Shown here in pieces: positions 1-9,544 of a DNA stretch of 48,275 nucleotides. Each line of letters starts with the position of its first letter. The stretch's first letter is position 1. This DNA is from Succinivibrio dextrinosolvens DSM 3072 (lineage in GTDB: Bacteria > Pseudomonadota > Gammaproteobacteria > Enterobacterales > Succinivibrionaceae), in assembly GCF_900167015.1 (NCBI RefSeq), contig NZ_FUXX01000017.1:1-48275 (forward strand), given 5' to 3'. The position numbers and the translations under genes were made by a program. The notes below the pieces were generated by a model that saw nothing but the letters and a program-made list of their open reading frames with translations, was not told the origin of the DNA and made no database searches.

Positions 1-455
1 ATCTGACTTACGGTTACAGACTTAAGAATATATCCATCAGGAATTTCTCGGTGCTGCTTTATTCTTACTAAGCCTGCCTTTGGAAGTTTCAGCTTCCCTT
101 CCTTAAGTTCTATATTATTGTTTACAAGATTGGTTGTATAAGCTCTTCTGGAATTCTTCTTTGATTTGAATTTTGGAAAACCAGTCTTAGGATTCTGGAA
201 GAAGTTTTTATATGCTGTCTGTAGATTTATTTGAGCATTTGCCAATGCAAGACTGTCTACTTCTTTGAAATATGGAAATTTCTTCTTGTATTGCGCTGGT
301 GTGTTATTGAGCATTTTTTGTGTTTTCTTGTAATGCTCAATCTTGTCCGCAAGCATTTTATTGTAGATGGAACGTGCACAGCCGAAAGTCTTTACAAAAA
401 GCTCTTTCTGTTTGTCTGTTGGATAGATTCTGAAACAATAAGCTGTATGCTGCAT
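1..455 (-). CDS. tnpB: IS200/IS605-family TnpB (OrfB) RNA-guided nuclease, N-terminal part
   Basis: The reverse strand from an ATG at 453-455 encodes about 151 residues with no stop before the window edge. It begins MQHTAYCFRIYPTDKQKELF, the usual opening of the OrfB/TnpB N-terminal domain (hydrophobic strand, then YPT-x-x-Q), and continues with a basic segment containing FPKFKSKK. TnpB proteins are RNA-guided DNA nucleases of IS200/IS605 transposons that favour element retention; they are not needed for transposition chemistry. The RuvC-like catalytic half lies outside the window, so activity cannot be judged. It follows tnpA by 12 bp on the same strand, the usual arrangement. The family call is secure; completeness is unknown. 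Confidence 0.88.
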   Translation of the reverse strand, partial: MQHTAYCFRIYPTDKQKELFVKTFGCARSIYNKMLADKIEHYKKTQKMLNNTPAQYKKKFPYFKEVDSLALANAQINLQTAYKNFFQNPKTGFPKFKSKKNSRRAYTTNLVNNNIELKEGKLKLPKAGLVRIKQHREIPDGYILKSVTVSQ

Positions 456-467
456 ACGATAATAGTT

Positions 468-866
468 TTATCTCTGTCCCTGAGTCTGAATGTATTCCTT
501 CACTATTTCAAGTGGAGCGCCTCCGGTTGTCAGAAGACAGAAACTTTGACTCCAGAACTGCTCTTTCCATAATTTTTCTCTGATTGAAGGATACTCTTTT
601 TTTAGTAATCTGCTGCTGGCACTTTTATAAGCATTTATAAATTTACTGATTGCTGTTTTGGGGTGAGCACTGAACAGGATATGAACATGATCCTCATCAT
701 GTCCCCACTCCTGCAGACTGATATTGTAATTAGGTGCGATTCTGGAAAATATTTCTTTTGCTCTTTCTGATATTGTGTCGTCAAATACTTTTCTTCTGTA
801 TTTTACAACCAGTATCAAATGATAATTCAGTAGAAAGACTGAATGAGCATTACTATCAAATTCCAT
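468..866 (-). CDS. tnpA: IS200/IS605-family Y1 (HUH) transposase TnpA
   Basis: This 132-residue protein has the complete Y1 transposase fold signature. It has the opening MEFDSNAHSVFLL, the metal-binding H-V-H motif at residues 60-62 (DEDHVHILF), the conserved LWKEQFWSQSF stretch, and the catalytic tyrosine at about residue 125 in VKEYIQTQ. Such proteins act as dimers and move single-stranded DNA by a peel-and-paste mechanism at subterminal hairpins. A suitable hairpin lies upstream at 947-983. Length matches intact family members and no frameshift is visible, so the enzyme may be active. The start has only a weak ribosome-binding site, which is common in these elements. Confidence 0.93.
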   Translation of the reverse strand: MEFDSNAHSVFLLNYHLILVVKYRRKVFDDTISERAKEIFSRIAPNYNISLQEWGHDEDHVHILFSAHPKTAISKFINAYKSASSRLLKKEYPSIREKLWKEQFWSQSFCLLTTGGAPLEIVKEYIQTQGQR

Positions 867-946
867 TGAATAATAACCTATTCACAATATATCGACTGAT
901 TATATTTTACTATAATTCAATATTATTTACAGCCACTATTGTGGAG

Positions 947-983
947 CAATTCATCCCAACCGCCTATAGAGGCGGGGGAATTC
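947..983. repeat. Subterminal hairpin of the IS200/IS605 element (tnpA-side end)
   Basis: CCGCC (960-964) pairs with GGCGG (971-975) around a TATAGA loop, and AATTC (948-952) pairs with GAATT (978-982). Imperfect GC-rich hairpins of this kind at an element end are what TnpA recognises in IS200/IS605 transposons. Its position just outside tnpA marks the right-hand boundary of the element at roughly 985. The exact cleavage site cannot be set without the other end. Confidence 0.6.
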
Positions 984-1004
984 TTGCTAGATAAAGTTAA
1001 ACAG

Positions 1005-1055
1005 AAAGGAGTCGATGAAATGGTTTTTAAACCATAAGAAGACTCCTTTTTATTT
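1005..1055. terminator. Two-level stem-loop terminator
   Basis: AAAGGAGTC (1005-1013) pairs with GACTCCTTT (1041-1049) and encloses a second inverted repeat ATGGTTT/AAACCAT. The plus strand ends in a T-rich run and the minus strand in a weaker one. It lies directly after the stop of the M15 peptidase gene on the minus strand and just outside the IS end, so it may serve as a two-way terminator. Confidence 0.7.
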
Positions 1056-1079
1056 TGTTAGTTTATTTTGTTAGAACGG

Positions 1080-1831
1080 CTATTCCTTTATGACTTCTTC
1101 AGCTTTCTCAAAATGCTGATAGTCCTTAACAGATATCCAGTCTCCTCCCCAAAGAAAACCATGAGCAGTGAAAAGCTTATAGGCTAAATCATTCTTATCG
1201 ATTTTATGACTGAAAGATGCCTCACGATCGCAGTACTGTGAGTTGCAGTGCTAGGCTGAACATACAGTGTTCCATCTTTTCTTACTTTGCAGTAAGGATT
1301 GTAGAGAGTATTTATATCGACAGCCATGCCTTTAGCGTGATTTGACAGAACAGCTGTTCCTGCAACTGGTCTGTAGCAGAAGCTGGAAGTATTATTTGCC
1401 TGCATCTGCTTCTCATCATCGGCATCATAATAATCAGGAAGAACAGCTCTTTCAATTAGATAATTATTCAGATAAAGTTCATAGAAGATTTCGCTTAGAT
1501 CTCTTGCAATAGCCTTATTGCAGATCATTTCTCCTACACGCACTTTGCCTTCAAAATCATGATGCAGAAACTTTACATATCTTAGATCCTCGCGCTTTAT
1601 ATAAGGATTATCCTTGTATGTTTTTCCCTGCATCTCACTCCAGATAGAATCTGGAATTGTAGAATAAGTAAACAGTTCGTTTAATCTGCTCTCATTAATA
1701 CCTGTTGTGGAAACAATCGCTCCTGCTCTTAGCTTCTGCATAGAACTGGAATTGAACTCACCAGATGTACAAGCAGAAATCAGACATGACAATAACAGAA
1801 ATGAAAGTGATTTGATTATTGAACTACGCAT
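1080..1831 (-). pseudogene. Frameshifted M15-family D-Ala-D-Ala carboxypeptidase-like lipoprotein
   Basis: The uninterrupted reading frame runs from 1831 to 1184 (215 residues). It has a lipoprotein signal (LISAC, Cys21), the HHDFEGKVRVGEMI segment typical of VanY-like M15 proteins, and the SxHxxGxAxD zinc motif (SNHAKGMAVD, His165 and Asp172). After THS (residue 199) it runs into unrelated sequence and stops. Reading from TGC at 1230-1232 in another frame restores CDREASFSHKIDKND..., then HGFLWGGDW and DYQHFEK, ending at 1080. That tail carries the third zinc ligand (His in DYQHFE). The simplest reading is loss of one base near 1233-1237 in a gene of about 250 codons. Family members trim cell-wall peptides in the periplasm. 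Either the gene is recently broken or there is a sequence error. Confidence 0.85.
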
Positions 1832-2006
1832 AACTTTTTTTCCTTTATCTCTAACAATTCACACACAAAATTAAGTCTGTAGACAATAATACACAGCTTC
1901 TTATTTTGATCTTTTGGAACTAATCACAATAAATAGAAAATGTACTTAGTATCTTACTTAGATAAGTCTAGACTTAAGTTTGGGAGTTTTAGTTTCCGGA
2001 TTCAAA

Positions 2007-2840
2007 ATGCTAACAAATAAGTTTTCACTTACAGTTTTTTCATGTTTACTTGGATTATCTCTATGCTGTTCCGTTTCTGCTGATGAAAGTCAGCTGCAGA
2101 AAATAAGGGATAACGAAGAGTTTAGAGTTGCAGTAAACAATGATTTACAGGCCCTGTCCATACAGGATGAAAATTCCGGTGAATATAAAGGGCTTGAACC
2201 TACTATTGCCAATCTGATAGCAAAAGAAATAGGTGAGGATGTAGAGGTATCCTTTATCGCAATTACACCAGCTAATCGAGAAAGTGTCCTAGAATCAGGC
2301 TACGCTGACTGTATGATCGGAACCTATACCATTTCAGAAGATAGAAAACTAAAATACGATATTTCTTCACCTTACTTTGTTACCAACGTTTCTCTTCTTG
2401 TAAACAGTCAGTCAGGAATCAATTCTGTTGAAGATTTGGTAGGAAAGAAAATTGGTATTGTCCGTAATTCAAACTCAGCAAAAGAACTTGTAAAGTACAT
2501 GATTACAAAAGGCCTAATTGAAGAGAACCTGTTTGACGAAAGCTCCTTCAAACCACAAGACTGGAATGATCAGATAAGTTTTGAGCTATATGAATCTCAC
2601 GAAGCAATTGTAGATGCTTTAGATAAAAACAAGATTCAGGCATTCTGTAATGACAAGATTATTCTGAATACATTTGCCGGAGAAAAAAGAAAGATTATCA
2701 AAGATGAGTTTGCACCTCAGGAATACGGCATCGTAACCAAGCAGGACTCTGATTTGTCCCCTTTCATCGACGGACTGATCAGAAAATGGCATGATGATGG
2801 AACTTTAGAGAGTCTGATATCAGAGAATATTGGAAATTAA
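2007..2840 (+). CDS. Periplasmic amino-acid-binding protein (SBP family 3)
   Basis: The mature protein has the family 3 solute-binding pattern: an N-terminal lobe with EYKGLEPTIANLIAKEIG, the ligand-loop region YADCMIGTYTISEDRK, and the hinge segment VGKKIGIVRNSNSAKEL. A signal peptide (MLTNKFSLTVFSCLLGLSLC..., probable cleavage after SVSA) directs it to the periplasm. I place the start at the ATG at 2007 because it gives a normal signal peptide; an upstream TTG at 1980 adds nine unlikely residues. Relatives bind glutamine, glutamate or other polar amino acids for ABC importers. No permease or ATPase gene is adjacent, so it is an orphan that either shares a distant transporter or is a scavenger. 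A strong terminator follows. Ligand unknown. Confidence 0.85.
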   Translation: MLTNKFSLTVFSCLLGLSLCCSVSADESQLQKIRDNEEFRVAVNNDLQALSIQDENSGEYKGLEPTIANLIAKEIGEDVEVSFIAITPANRESVLESGYADCMIGTYTISEDRKLKYDISSPYFVTNVSLLVNSQSGINSVEDLVGKKIGIVRNSNSAKELVKYMITKGLIEENLFDESSFKPQDWNDQISFELYESHEAIVDALDKNKIQAFCNDKIILNTFAGEKRKIIKDEFAPQEYGIVTKQDSDLSPFIDGLIRKWHDDGTLESLISENIGN

Positions 2841-2861
2841 CTTATATCGTAAAATCCAGAG

Positions 2862-2890
2862 ATTCGGGGACTAGGCCCCGAATTTTTTTT
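2862..2890 (+). terminator. Rho-independent terminator after the binding-protein gene
   Basis: ATTCGGGG and CCCCGAAT form a perfect stem with a short ACTAGG loop, followed by a run of T. It sits 20 bp beyond the stop codon at 2840. Confidence 0.93.
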
Positions 2891-2913
2891 ACATACAAAC
2901 AAGGAGTTTAAAA

Positions 2914-3627
2914 CTAGTAAAGCTTGGTACAAACAGACAGAGTCTCTGATTTAACCTCACCTACGTTTGCAAAATGACACTCATATGAATGTCCCTGCTC
3001 ATCCCTAACCTTGAATAAACCATTTCTGGTCTGGGTTGGAACATTGTTTACAGCAGGATCAGAAGATAAGGTTGGAACAGCAGTATTCTCTGTGCCACCT
3101 ACATAGGTTGGATCTGATGAAGATACAGCTGGCTGAGCAGTCTTAACCTTTGCCTTATTTGCTTGATTATGCATTTCTGCATCACGGGTATGTTCTCTTT
3201 CTAAAGAGTATCTTGGGTCACCAACAGTAATGAAGGACTTGCTTTCAGCGTTCTCCCCGCTTTCCCCTTTCTTAGCCTCTTCTTCTTTTATTTTCTTTGA
3301 TAATTCGACAGATTTACCTACGTATTCCCATTTACCTTCGCTAGTTCTTACCTGACAAAGAGCTTCATCAGATGAGCCTCTTACACCGGTATTAACCTGG
3401 CATTTGTAACGTTTGCCATCTTTGGATTTAAGTTCGTAGGTTACGTAATTCAGACTTGGGTGTAATGTTTCCTGATTTAAGGTAAGAGTATCAGCATTAA
3501 CACCTATGTTATTAGCAGCAATCTGAACATATTCGTCATTTGTTGTTACCATTGAACCAACAACAGCACAACCGGAAATATTAGACGCAACAAATGCTCC
3601 TATTGCTAGGAAAATCTTCTTCTTCAT
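2914..3627 (-). CDS. Hypothetical lipoprotein with a duplicated cysteine-pair module
   Basis: I do not recognise a named family. The N-terminus is a clear lipoprotein signal (MKKKIFLAIG...SNISGC, Cys20). Two segments resemble each other: residues about 64-92 (DGKRYKC...ALCQ) and about 205-234 (QGHSYEC...SVCT). Each has two cysteines 14-15 residues apart that could form a disulfide in the periplasm. Between them lies a low-complexity linker rich in Glu, Lys, Ser, Thr and Pro (about 105-200). The layout suggests two small globular domains on a flexible tether anchored in a membrane. It is flanked by terminators and seems monocistronic; the start has a plausible purine-rich site upstream. Function unknown. 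Confidence 0.8.
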   Translation of the reverse strand: MKKKIFLAIGAFVASNISGCAVVGSMVTTNDEYVQIAANNIGVNADTLTLNQETLHPSLNYVTYELKSKDGKRYKCQVNTGVRGSSDEALCQVRTSEGKWEYVGKSVELSKKIKEEEAKKGESGENAESKSFITVGDPRYSLEREHTRDAEMHNQANKAKVKTAQPAVSSSDPTYVGGTENTAVPTLSSDPAVNNVPTQTRNGLFKVRDEQGHSYECHFANVGEVKSETLSVCTKLY

Positions 3628-3785
3628 TTTTTTATATCCCTTTGATTATTTATTATGTATTTTGCAAGATTTTATCTTATTGTTTCACTTTCTTGGGAAA
3701 ATAGTCAAAATCTTGTATCACAGATCACAAGTTTGCTCAAAAAAGAGTTAATTCTGTGTAAAAGAATAGTCAAGATTAGACACAA

Positions 3786-3823
3786 CAAAAAAGCGCCATA
3801 AACTTACAACTATGACGCCTTTT
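3786..3823 (-). terminator. Terminator downstream of pgm
   Basis: Read on the minus strand, GCGTCATA pairs with TATGGCGC (one G-T pair) across a 10-base loop, followed by TTTTTTG. It lies about 27 bp past the pgm stop codon. Confidence 0.85.
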
Positions 3824-3849
3824 AGAATTATTCAGTTAAAAGAGGTTGA

Positions 3850-5499
3850 TTAAACACCAGCCTTCTTTAGAGCTGCACTTACGATCTGCTCAGCTTCACT
3901 ACCGATTCTCTTTAAGTGATCCTCGCCCTTGAAGCTTTCCATGTAGATCTTATAAACGTTCTCTGTGCCTGATGGTCTTGCAGCGAACCAGCCGTTCTCG
4001 GTTACAACCTTTAGACCGCCGATAGCAGCACCGTTGCCAGGAGCACAGGTTAGCTTATCAATAATCTTCTCACCTGCAAGCTCTGATGCTTCAACATCTG
4101 AAGGAGACAGTTTCTTTAATGCATCCTTCTGAGCTGTATTAGCAGGAGCGTCAACACGGTCATAGTATGGTCTGCCGTACTTGGCAACCAGCTCCTCATA
4201 GTGCTGAGCAGGATCCTTCTCGGTTACAGCCAGCATTTCAGCTGATAGTAATGAAGCAATAATACCGTCCTTATCAGTTGTCCATACGCTGCCATCCTTA
4301 CGTAGGAATGAAGCGCCTGCAGACTCCTCACAGCCAAATGCAAGTGACTTGTCAAACAGACCAGGAACGAACCACTTGAAGCCAACTGGAACTTCGTATG
4401 CCTTTCTGCCAAGACCTGCAGCAACTCTGTTCATCAGATTTGAAGATACAACAGTCTTGCCAATCATGGCATCCTTAGGCCACATATTTCTGTGGGTGTA
4501 GATGTAGTTGATTGCAGCTGACAGATAGTGATTTGGATTCATCAGACCTGAATGGCAAACGATACCGTGACGGTCGTAGTCAGGATCGTTACCCCAAGAG
4601 ATATCAAAATCATCCTTCATTTTGATCAGACCAGCCATTGCATATGGGCTTGAGCAGTCCATACGGATCTTGCCGTCTCTATCGATGCTCATGAATGAGA
4701 AGGTTGGATCAACAGCATAATTTACAACCTTAAGGTTCAGATTGTATCTGTCTGCGATGCGATCCCAGTAGTAAAGACCTGAACCACCTAGTGGATCAAC
4801 GCCCATCCTGATGCCTGAGTGAGAGATTGCATCCATATCGATGATCTCACCTAAAGCCTCAACGTACTGGGTCATCATGTCGTATTCTTTTACATTAGGC
4901 AGTTTGATAGCCTGAGTATAAGGAACTCTCTTAACCCCCTGAAGCTTGTTCTTTAAAATCTCATTTGCTCTGTTCTGAATTACAGAAGTGATTTCTGGGC
5001 CTGCAGGACCACCATCAGTTCCGTTGTACTTGAAACCGCCGTTTGAAGGAGGATTGTGTGAAGGGGTGATAACAATACCGTCAGCTAAACCTGAAGTACG
5101 ACCCTTGTTGTAGTTTAAAATTGCGAAAGAAACTGATGGAGTTGGAGTATAACCGTGGTTAGTCTCAACTCTAACCTCAACACCGTTTGCACCTAACACC
5201 TCTACTGCGGTTGCAAGTGCAGCCTCGGATAAGGCATGGGTATCCATACCAATGAATAAAGGACCGGTAATGCCCTCTTTCTGACGATACTCAGCAATAG
5301 CCTGAGAAATAGCAATAATGTGAGACTCAGTGAATGAGCCATTTAGAGAAGTGCCTCTGTGACCTGAGGTTCCAAAGCTTACAAGCTGCTCAGGATCATC
5401 TAGATCAGGTGCATTCAAATAATATGCGGCCATTAAACGAGGAATATTGTCCAAATCCTCATAGGTTGCTCTTTTTCCTGCTTTCTGATGCAATGCCAT
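3850..5499 (-). CDS. pgm: Phosphoglucomutase (alpha-D-glucose phosphate specific)
   Basis: It interconverts glucose 1-phosphate and glucose 6-phosphate in the cytoplasm, linking glycogen, UDP-glucose and galactose metabolism to glycolysis. The 549-residue length matches E. coli Pgm, and similarity runs end to end. All four signature loops are present: the phosphoserine loop ITPSHNPP, the metal-binding loop DPDYDRHG, the sugar-binding loop [10 protein letters not shown], and the phosphate-binding loop [12 protein letters not shown]. The start ATG at 5499 is preceded by AGGAAAG. It is a single gene with its own terminator. The nearby galactan locus would feed glucose and galactose phosphates toward this enzyme, but no regulatory link is visible. 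Confidence 0.97.
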   Translation of the reverse strand: MALHQKAGKRATYEDLDNIPRLMAAYYLNAPDLDDPEQLVSFGTSGHRGTSLNGSFTESHIIAISQAIAEYRQKEGITGPLFIGMDTHALSEAALATAVEVLGANGVEVRVETNHGYTPTPSVSFAILNYNKGRTSGLADGIVITPSHNPPSNGGFKYNGTDGGPAGPEITSVIQNRANEILKNKLQGVKRVPYTQAIKLPNVKEYDMMTQYVEALGEIIDMDAISHSGIRMGVDPLGGSGLYYWDRIADRYNLNLKVVNYAVDPTFSFMSIDRDGKIRMDCSSPYAMAGLIKMKDDFDISWGNDPDYDRHGIVCHSGLMNPNHYLSAAINYIYTHRNMWPKDAMIGKTVVSSNLMNRVAAGLGRKAYEVPVGFKWFVPGLFDKSLAFGCEESAGASFLRKDGSVWTTDKDGIIASLLSAEMLAVTEKDPAQHYEELVAKYGRPYYDRVDAPANTAQKDALKKLSPSDVEASELAGEKIIDKLTCAPGNGAAIGGLKVVTENGWFAARPSGTENVYKIYMESFKGEDHLKRIGSEAEQIVSAALKKAGV

Positions 5500-5656
5500 G
5501 ATACTTTCCTTTGTTTATCTATATAGTTATGATTTAAGTTTTATTCTGATTATTATATAGACAGGGCAAAATCAAAAGCCACAAAAAAATGAAAATAAAC
5601 GCAAATTTGCAAAGTTTGTTGGATTATTTTTGCAGAAATGAACTGTTGTGGGGATA

Positions 5657-5690
5657 CTAAAAAGCCCTCTAATTTTTTTTGAGGGCTTCT
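5657..5690 (-). terminator. Terminator downstream of hup
   Basis: On the minus strand, AAGCCCTC and GAGGGCTT form a perfect stem around an A-rich loop, followed by TTTTTAG. It lies about 30 bp past the hup stop. Confidence 0.92.
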
Positions 5691-5717
5691 TGAAATAATT
5701 TTGATATCGAGATCAGA

Positions 5718-5993
5718 TTATTTGTTTACTGACTTCTTTAATTCTGCACCAGCGCTGAATGAAGGAGTCTTAGTTGCAGGAATGTTAATAACTGCACCAG
5801 TCTGTGGATTACGACCTTCACGCTCCTTACGCTCGGTAACCTTGAAAGTACCGAAACCAACTAACTGAACACGGTCGCCTGAAGCTAAAGCTTCGCTAAC
5901 AGTGCTTAGTAATGCATCTAAAGCATTACGTGAACTAACTAAAGTTAAACCAGAACGCTTTGCAATCTGCTCAATAAGCTCAGACTTGTTCAT
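5718..5993 (-). CDS. hup: HU-family DNA-binding protein
   Basis: HU is a small dimeric nucleoid protein that bends DNA and supports replication and transcription control. The 91-residue product begins MNKSELIEQIAKRSGL and contains the family signature VGFGTFKV and the beta-arm GRNPQTGAVINIPA, with Pro at the arm tip. An upstream in-frame ATG at 6050 would add 19 residues unlike any HU. I choose the ATG at 5993 because AAGGAAA lies at the right distance before it. In E. coli hupA also sits in the purHD-yjaG-rsd region, so this is likely its ortholog, although the sequence alone does not separate HupA from HupB. Confidence 0.96.
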   Translation of the reverse strand: MNKSELIEQIAKRSGLTLVSSRNALDALLSTVSEALASGDRVQLVGFGTFKVTERKEREGRNPQTGAVINIPATKTPSFSAGAELKKSVNK

Positions 5994-6641
5994 ATTTATT
6001 ATTTTCCTTAAATTATTTGCTCCGTCTTTCGGAGTAATTATTGTAGACAAACTATTTTTTGATAAAAAATTATCGTCAAATATCTTTAATACGCGGAATT
6101 CTAAGCCTTCCTGTCTTAAAGCGGGACTTAGTATACGCTATTTTCAATAGAATTAAGATAGATTTTTTTTTGAAAACTACTTGAAAAGGCTTATATTTCC
6201 GTATCATAGCATTTTTAATAAATATAACTATTTGATTTATAAGGATTTTGATTTTTTAAATTTTTTCAAAAAAAAATATAAAAAAAAATGTAGACAAAAT
6301 GCACTCTTATGCCTTATATAGCGGTATTTTTCGATGCACAAAATAGTGGCAGATTTGGTTTACAAGATCTGAGGTCAAAAATAAGAATGTGCAAAAAAAC
6401 ATAATGTTTCCGCTCACTTTAAAAACAAAGGTGAGAGAAAAAAAAAACAAACAGTCCCCCAACACATCTCAGAAAAAAAATCAGTTAAAAATCATAGCAT
6501 TGAAAGGTTTTGCACAAAGATATGGCAATGACATTATTTTAAGCGATTTTCGTCACATAAATTGTTACAATATACGCGCTTTTTAGGGTAACCACCCTCC
6601 ATTAAAGTCACTCACATAATCTATAGGAGCATATCTTAATT
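5994..6641. other. Divergent regulatory region between hup and purH
   Basis: About 650 bp of very AT-rich DNA with long A and T runs and no convincing gene. In the hup leader CTCCG (6020-6024) and CGGAG (6030-6034) form a five-bp hairpin around TCTTT. Before purH, GCGATTTTCGTCAC and TACAAT near 6568 could form a promoter region. A half-site TTTTCGT resembles one arm of the PurR box, but the other arm is poor. I see no riboswitch. Confidence 0.5.
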
Positions 6642-8231
6642 ATGGAACCCCTCTTACGTCCAATCAAAAGAGCCTTAATAAGTGTTTCAGATAAGGAAGG
6701 CATTGTTGAGTTTGCACAGGAACTTGAAAAACGCAATGTTGAAATTCTGTCCACAGGCGGTACCGCAAAGTTGCTGACAGAAAAAGGAATTAAGGTTATA
6801 GAGGTATCTGATTACACCAAATTCCCGGAAATGATGGATGGCAGAGTCAAGACACTTCATCCAAAGATTCACGGAGGAATCCTGGGTCGAAGGGGAATTG
6901 ATGAAGACGTAATGAACGAACATGATATCAAGCCTATCGATCTAGTTGTTGTAAATCTCTATCCTTTCGTAAAAACTGTTTCTGATCCTAACTGTCCTCT
7001 TGAAAAAGCAATTGAAAATATCGACATCGGCGGCCCAACCATGGTTCGTGCTGCAGCTAAAAACAACAGAGATGTTGCAATTGTAGTAAGAGCTTCTGAT
7101 TACGCTCGTGTTCTATCAGAGATGGACCTGAACAACGGTTCTTTAACATGGGCAACCCGTTTTGATCTTGCAATCGCAGCTTACGAGCACACTGCAGCAT
7201 ATGACAGTGCAATTGCAAACTACTTCGGCACCAAGGTTCCAGATTACGGTATTACCGACGGAACCCAGTCAACTCTTCCAAGAACCTTAAATCTTAACTA
7301 CACCAAGCTGCAGAGCATGCGTTATGGTGAAAACCCACATCAGAAAGCAGCATTCTATGCCGATATTAATGCTCATGATGCAGGTATTTCAACCGCTAAG
7401 CAGATTCAGGGTAAAGAGCTTTCATACAACAACATTGCTGATACAGATGCTGCAATCGAGTGTGTTCGTCAGTTTGACGAGCCTTGCTGCGTAATTGTTA
7501 AGCATGCAAACCCATGTGGCGTAGCTTTAGGCAAGAATTTAACAGAAGCATATGAAGATGCTTTCAACTGCGACAGCGAGTCAGCTTTCGGTGGTATTAT
7601 TGCCTTCAATAAAGAGCTTGACGGAGCAACTGCAAAAGCAATCGTTGACAGACAGTTCTGTGAGGTTATCGTAGCACCATCAGTTACCGAGGAAGCAAAG
7701 GCAGAAGTTGCACGTAAGAAAAACATCCGTCTTCTTGAGACCGGCGAACTTGGTCAGGCTAAGCCTCGTTATGACTTCAAGAGAGTAAACGGCGGACTGC
7801 TGGTTCAGGAAGCAGATCTTGAGGTTGTAAACAAAGAGAATCTTAAGGTTGTAACCAAGAGAGCACCAACCGATGAGGAAATGGATGAGCTGTTATTCGC
7901 CTGGAAGGTATGTAAGTTCACCAAATCAAATGCTATCGTTTACACCAACCACAAAAAGACTCTGGGTATTGGCTGCGGTCAGACCAGCCGTGTGTTCTCA
8001 GCAAGAATCGCATGTCTGCGTGCAGAGGACGCCAAGCTATCATTAGAGGGTGCTGCACTGGCATCAGATGCATTCTTCCCATTCCGCGATGGTGTAGATG
8101 CAGCAGCAGCTTCAGGCATTAAGTGCATTATTCAGCCAGGCGGTTCAATCCGTGATCAGGAAGTAATCGATGCTGCTGACGAGCATGGAATTGCAATGGT
8201 GTTCACTGGAATGCGTCACTTCAGACACTAA
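6642..8231 (+). CDS. purH: Bifunctional AICAR transformylase / IMP cyclohydrolase
   Basis: It carries out the last two steps of de novo purine synthesis: formylation of AICAR with 10-formyl-tetrahydrofolate, then ring closure to IMP. Residues 1 to about 150 form the MGS-like cyclohydrolase domain ([39 protein letters not shown]). The transformylase domain follows, with the active-site motif [12 protein letters not shown], then [10 protein letters not shown] and KSNAIV. The 529-residue length is normal for the family. A GGAG lies somewhat far (about 12 bp) from the ATG. purD starts 12 bp after its stop, so the two form the same purHD operon as in E. coli. Confidence 0.98.
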   Translation: MEPLLRPIKRALISVSDKEGIVEFAQELEKRNVEILSTGGTAKLLTEKGIKVIEVSDYTKFPEMMDGRVKTLHPKIHGGILGRRGIDEDVMNEHDIKPIDLVVVNLYPFVKTVSDPNCPLEKAIENIDIGGPTMVRAAAKNNRDVAIVVRASDYARVLSEMDLNNGSLTWATRFDLAIAAYEHTAAYDSAIANYFGTKVPDYGITDGTQSTLPRTLNLNYTKLQSMRYGENPHQKAAFYADINAHDAGISTAKQIQGKELSYNNIADTDAAIECVRQFDEPCCVIVKHANPCGVALGKNLTEAYEDAFNCDSESAFGGIIAFNKELDGATAKAIVDRQFCEVIVAPSVTEEAKAEVARKKNIRLLETGELGQAKPRYDFKRVNGGLLVQEADLEVVNKENLKVVTKRAPTDEEMDELLFAWKVCKFTKSNAIVYTNHKKTLGIGCGQTSRVFSARIACLRAEDAKLSLEGAALASDAFFPFRDGVDAAAASGIKCIIQPGGSIRDQEVIDAADEHGIAMVFTGMRHFRH

Positions 8232-8243
8232 TACGGAGCGCAC

Positions 8244-9524
8244 ATGAAAGTTTTAATTATCGGAAACGGCGGCAGAGAACATGCTCTTGCATGGAGAGCT
8301 GCAAAGTCTCCTTTAGCCGAGAAGGTGTATGTAGCACCTGGTAATCCTGGTACCGCATCAGAGGACAAAATGGAGAACGTTAACATTGCTGTTAACGACA
8401 TTAAAGGTCTTGTTGAATTTGCTAAAAAAGAAAACATAGGCCTTACCATTGTTGGACCAGAGGCTCCTTTAGTAGAAGGTGTAGTTGATGAGTTTGAGAA
8501 GAATGGACTGAAGATCTTCGGCCCATCAAAGGCAGGAGCTCAGCTTGAAGGCTCAAAGTCATTCACAAAGCATTTCCTAAAGCGTCACAATATTCCAACT
8601 GCAGCCTATGAAGTATTCACCAAGGCTGATGAGGCTGAGGCATACATCAGAAAGATGGGCGCACCAATTGTTATCAAGGCTGACGGTCTTGCTGCAGGTA
8701 AAGGTGTAGTTGTTGCCATGACTGAAGCTGAGGCTATTGAGGCTGTTCACTCTATGCTGGATGAACACCAGTTCGGCGATGCATCAGCAAGTGTTGTGAT
8801 TGAAGAATTCATGGAAGGTGAAGAGGCTTCATTCATTGTTATGTCTGATACCATCAACGCTCTTCCAATGGCAACCTCACAGGACCACAAGCGTGTAGGT
8901 GATGGTGATACCGGTCCAAACACCGGAGGTATGGGTGCATATTCTCCTGCTCCTGTTGTTACCGATGAAGTTTACAAGCGTGTAATGGAAAGAATTATCT
9001 ACCCTACTCTTAAGGGTATGGCAGAGGATGGAATTCCTTACCGTGGCTTCCTGTATGCAGGACTAATGATTGACAAGGAAGGTAACCCTCGCGTAGTTGA
9101 GTTCAACTGCCGTTTCGGTGATCCAGAAACACAGCCAATCATGATGAGAATGCAGTCAGATTTAGTTGATCTGTGTTTACATGCATGTGAAAACGACGGC
9201 TTAAAGGGAATGGATATCAAATACGATCCAAGACCAGCTATCGGTGTTGTTCTTGCAGCAGAAAATTATCCAGCCTCACCTCGTAAAGGTGATAAAATAT
9301 CTGGACTTGATCACAAAACTGCAGACGATATCAAGGTTTTCCAGGCAGGAACCAAACAGGTTGGCTCTGATATCGTAACATCAGGCGGTCGTGTTCTGTG
9401 TGTGACAGCTTTAGGCGATGACGTAGCCCAGGCACGAGCAAAAGCCTATGAGCACCTTAAAAACATTCACTTCGATGGCATGTTCTTCAGAAATGATATT
9501 GCATGGAGAGCACTGAATCGATAG
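8244..9524 (+). CDS. purD: Phosphoribosylamine-glycine ligase (GAR synthetase)
   Basis: It joins glycine to phosphoribosylamine with ATP in the second step of purine synthesis. The 426-residue ATP-grasp protein shows GNGGREHALAW at the N-terminus, the nucleotide-binding loop DGLAAGKGVVVA, the EEFMEGEEASF segment, NTGGMGAYSPAP, and the catalytic metal site VEFNCRFGDPETQP. CGGAG is well placed before the ATG. It is the second gene of the purHD operon, and a transporter gene follows after 20 bp with its own GTG start and AGAGG site, so co-transcription is likely. Confidence 0.98.
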   Translation: MKVLIIGNGGREHALAWRAAKSPLAEKVYVAPGNPGTASEDKMENVNIAVNDIKGLVEFAKKENIGLTIVGPEAPLVEGVVDEFEKNGLKIFGPSKAGAQLEGSKSFTKHFLKRHNIPTAAYEVFTKADEAEAYIRKMGAPIVIKADGLAAGKGVVVAMTEAEAIEAVHSMLDEHQFGDASASVVIEEFMEGEEASFIVMSDTINALPMATSQDHKRVGDGDTGPNTGGMGAYSPAPVVTDEVYKRVMERIIYPTLKGMAEDGIPYRGFLYAGLMIDKEGNPRVVEFNCRFGDPETQPIMMRMQSDLVDLCLHACENDGLKGMDIKYDPRPAIGVVLAAENYPASPRKGDKISGLDHKTADDIKVFQAGTKQVGSDIVTSGGRVLCVTALGDDVAQARAKAYEHLKNIHFDGMFFRNDIAWRALNR

Positions 9525-9544
9525 ACATATAAAGAGGTATATAC

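Noticed and set aside
231-994. Plus-strand frames across the IS element
   Set aside because: They lie antisense to clear tnpA and tnpB genes and resemble no protein.
1184-1260. Programmed frameshift in the M15 gene
   Set aside because: There is no slippery heptamer or downstream stimulatory structure at the junction; a simple deletion or sequence error is more likely.
6530-6570. PurR operator before purH
   Set aside because: Only the TTTTCGT arm matches; the other half of the box is poor, so the site is not supported.
6389-6586. 65-codon frame upstream of purH
   Set aside because: It is rich in Lys and Asn from AT-rich DNA, has no ribosome-binding site and overlaps the purH promoter region.
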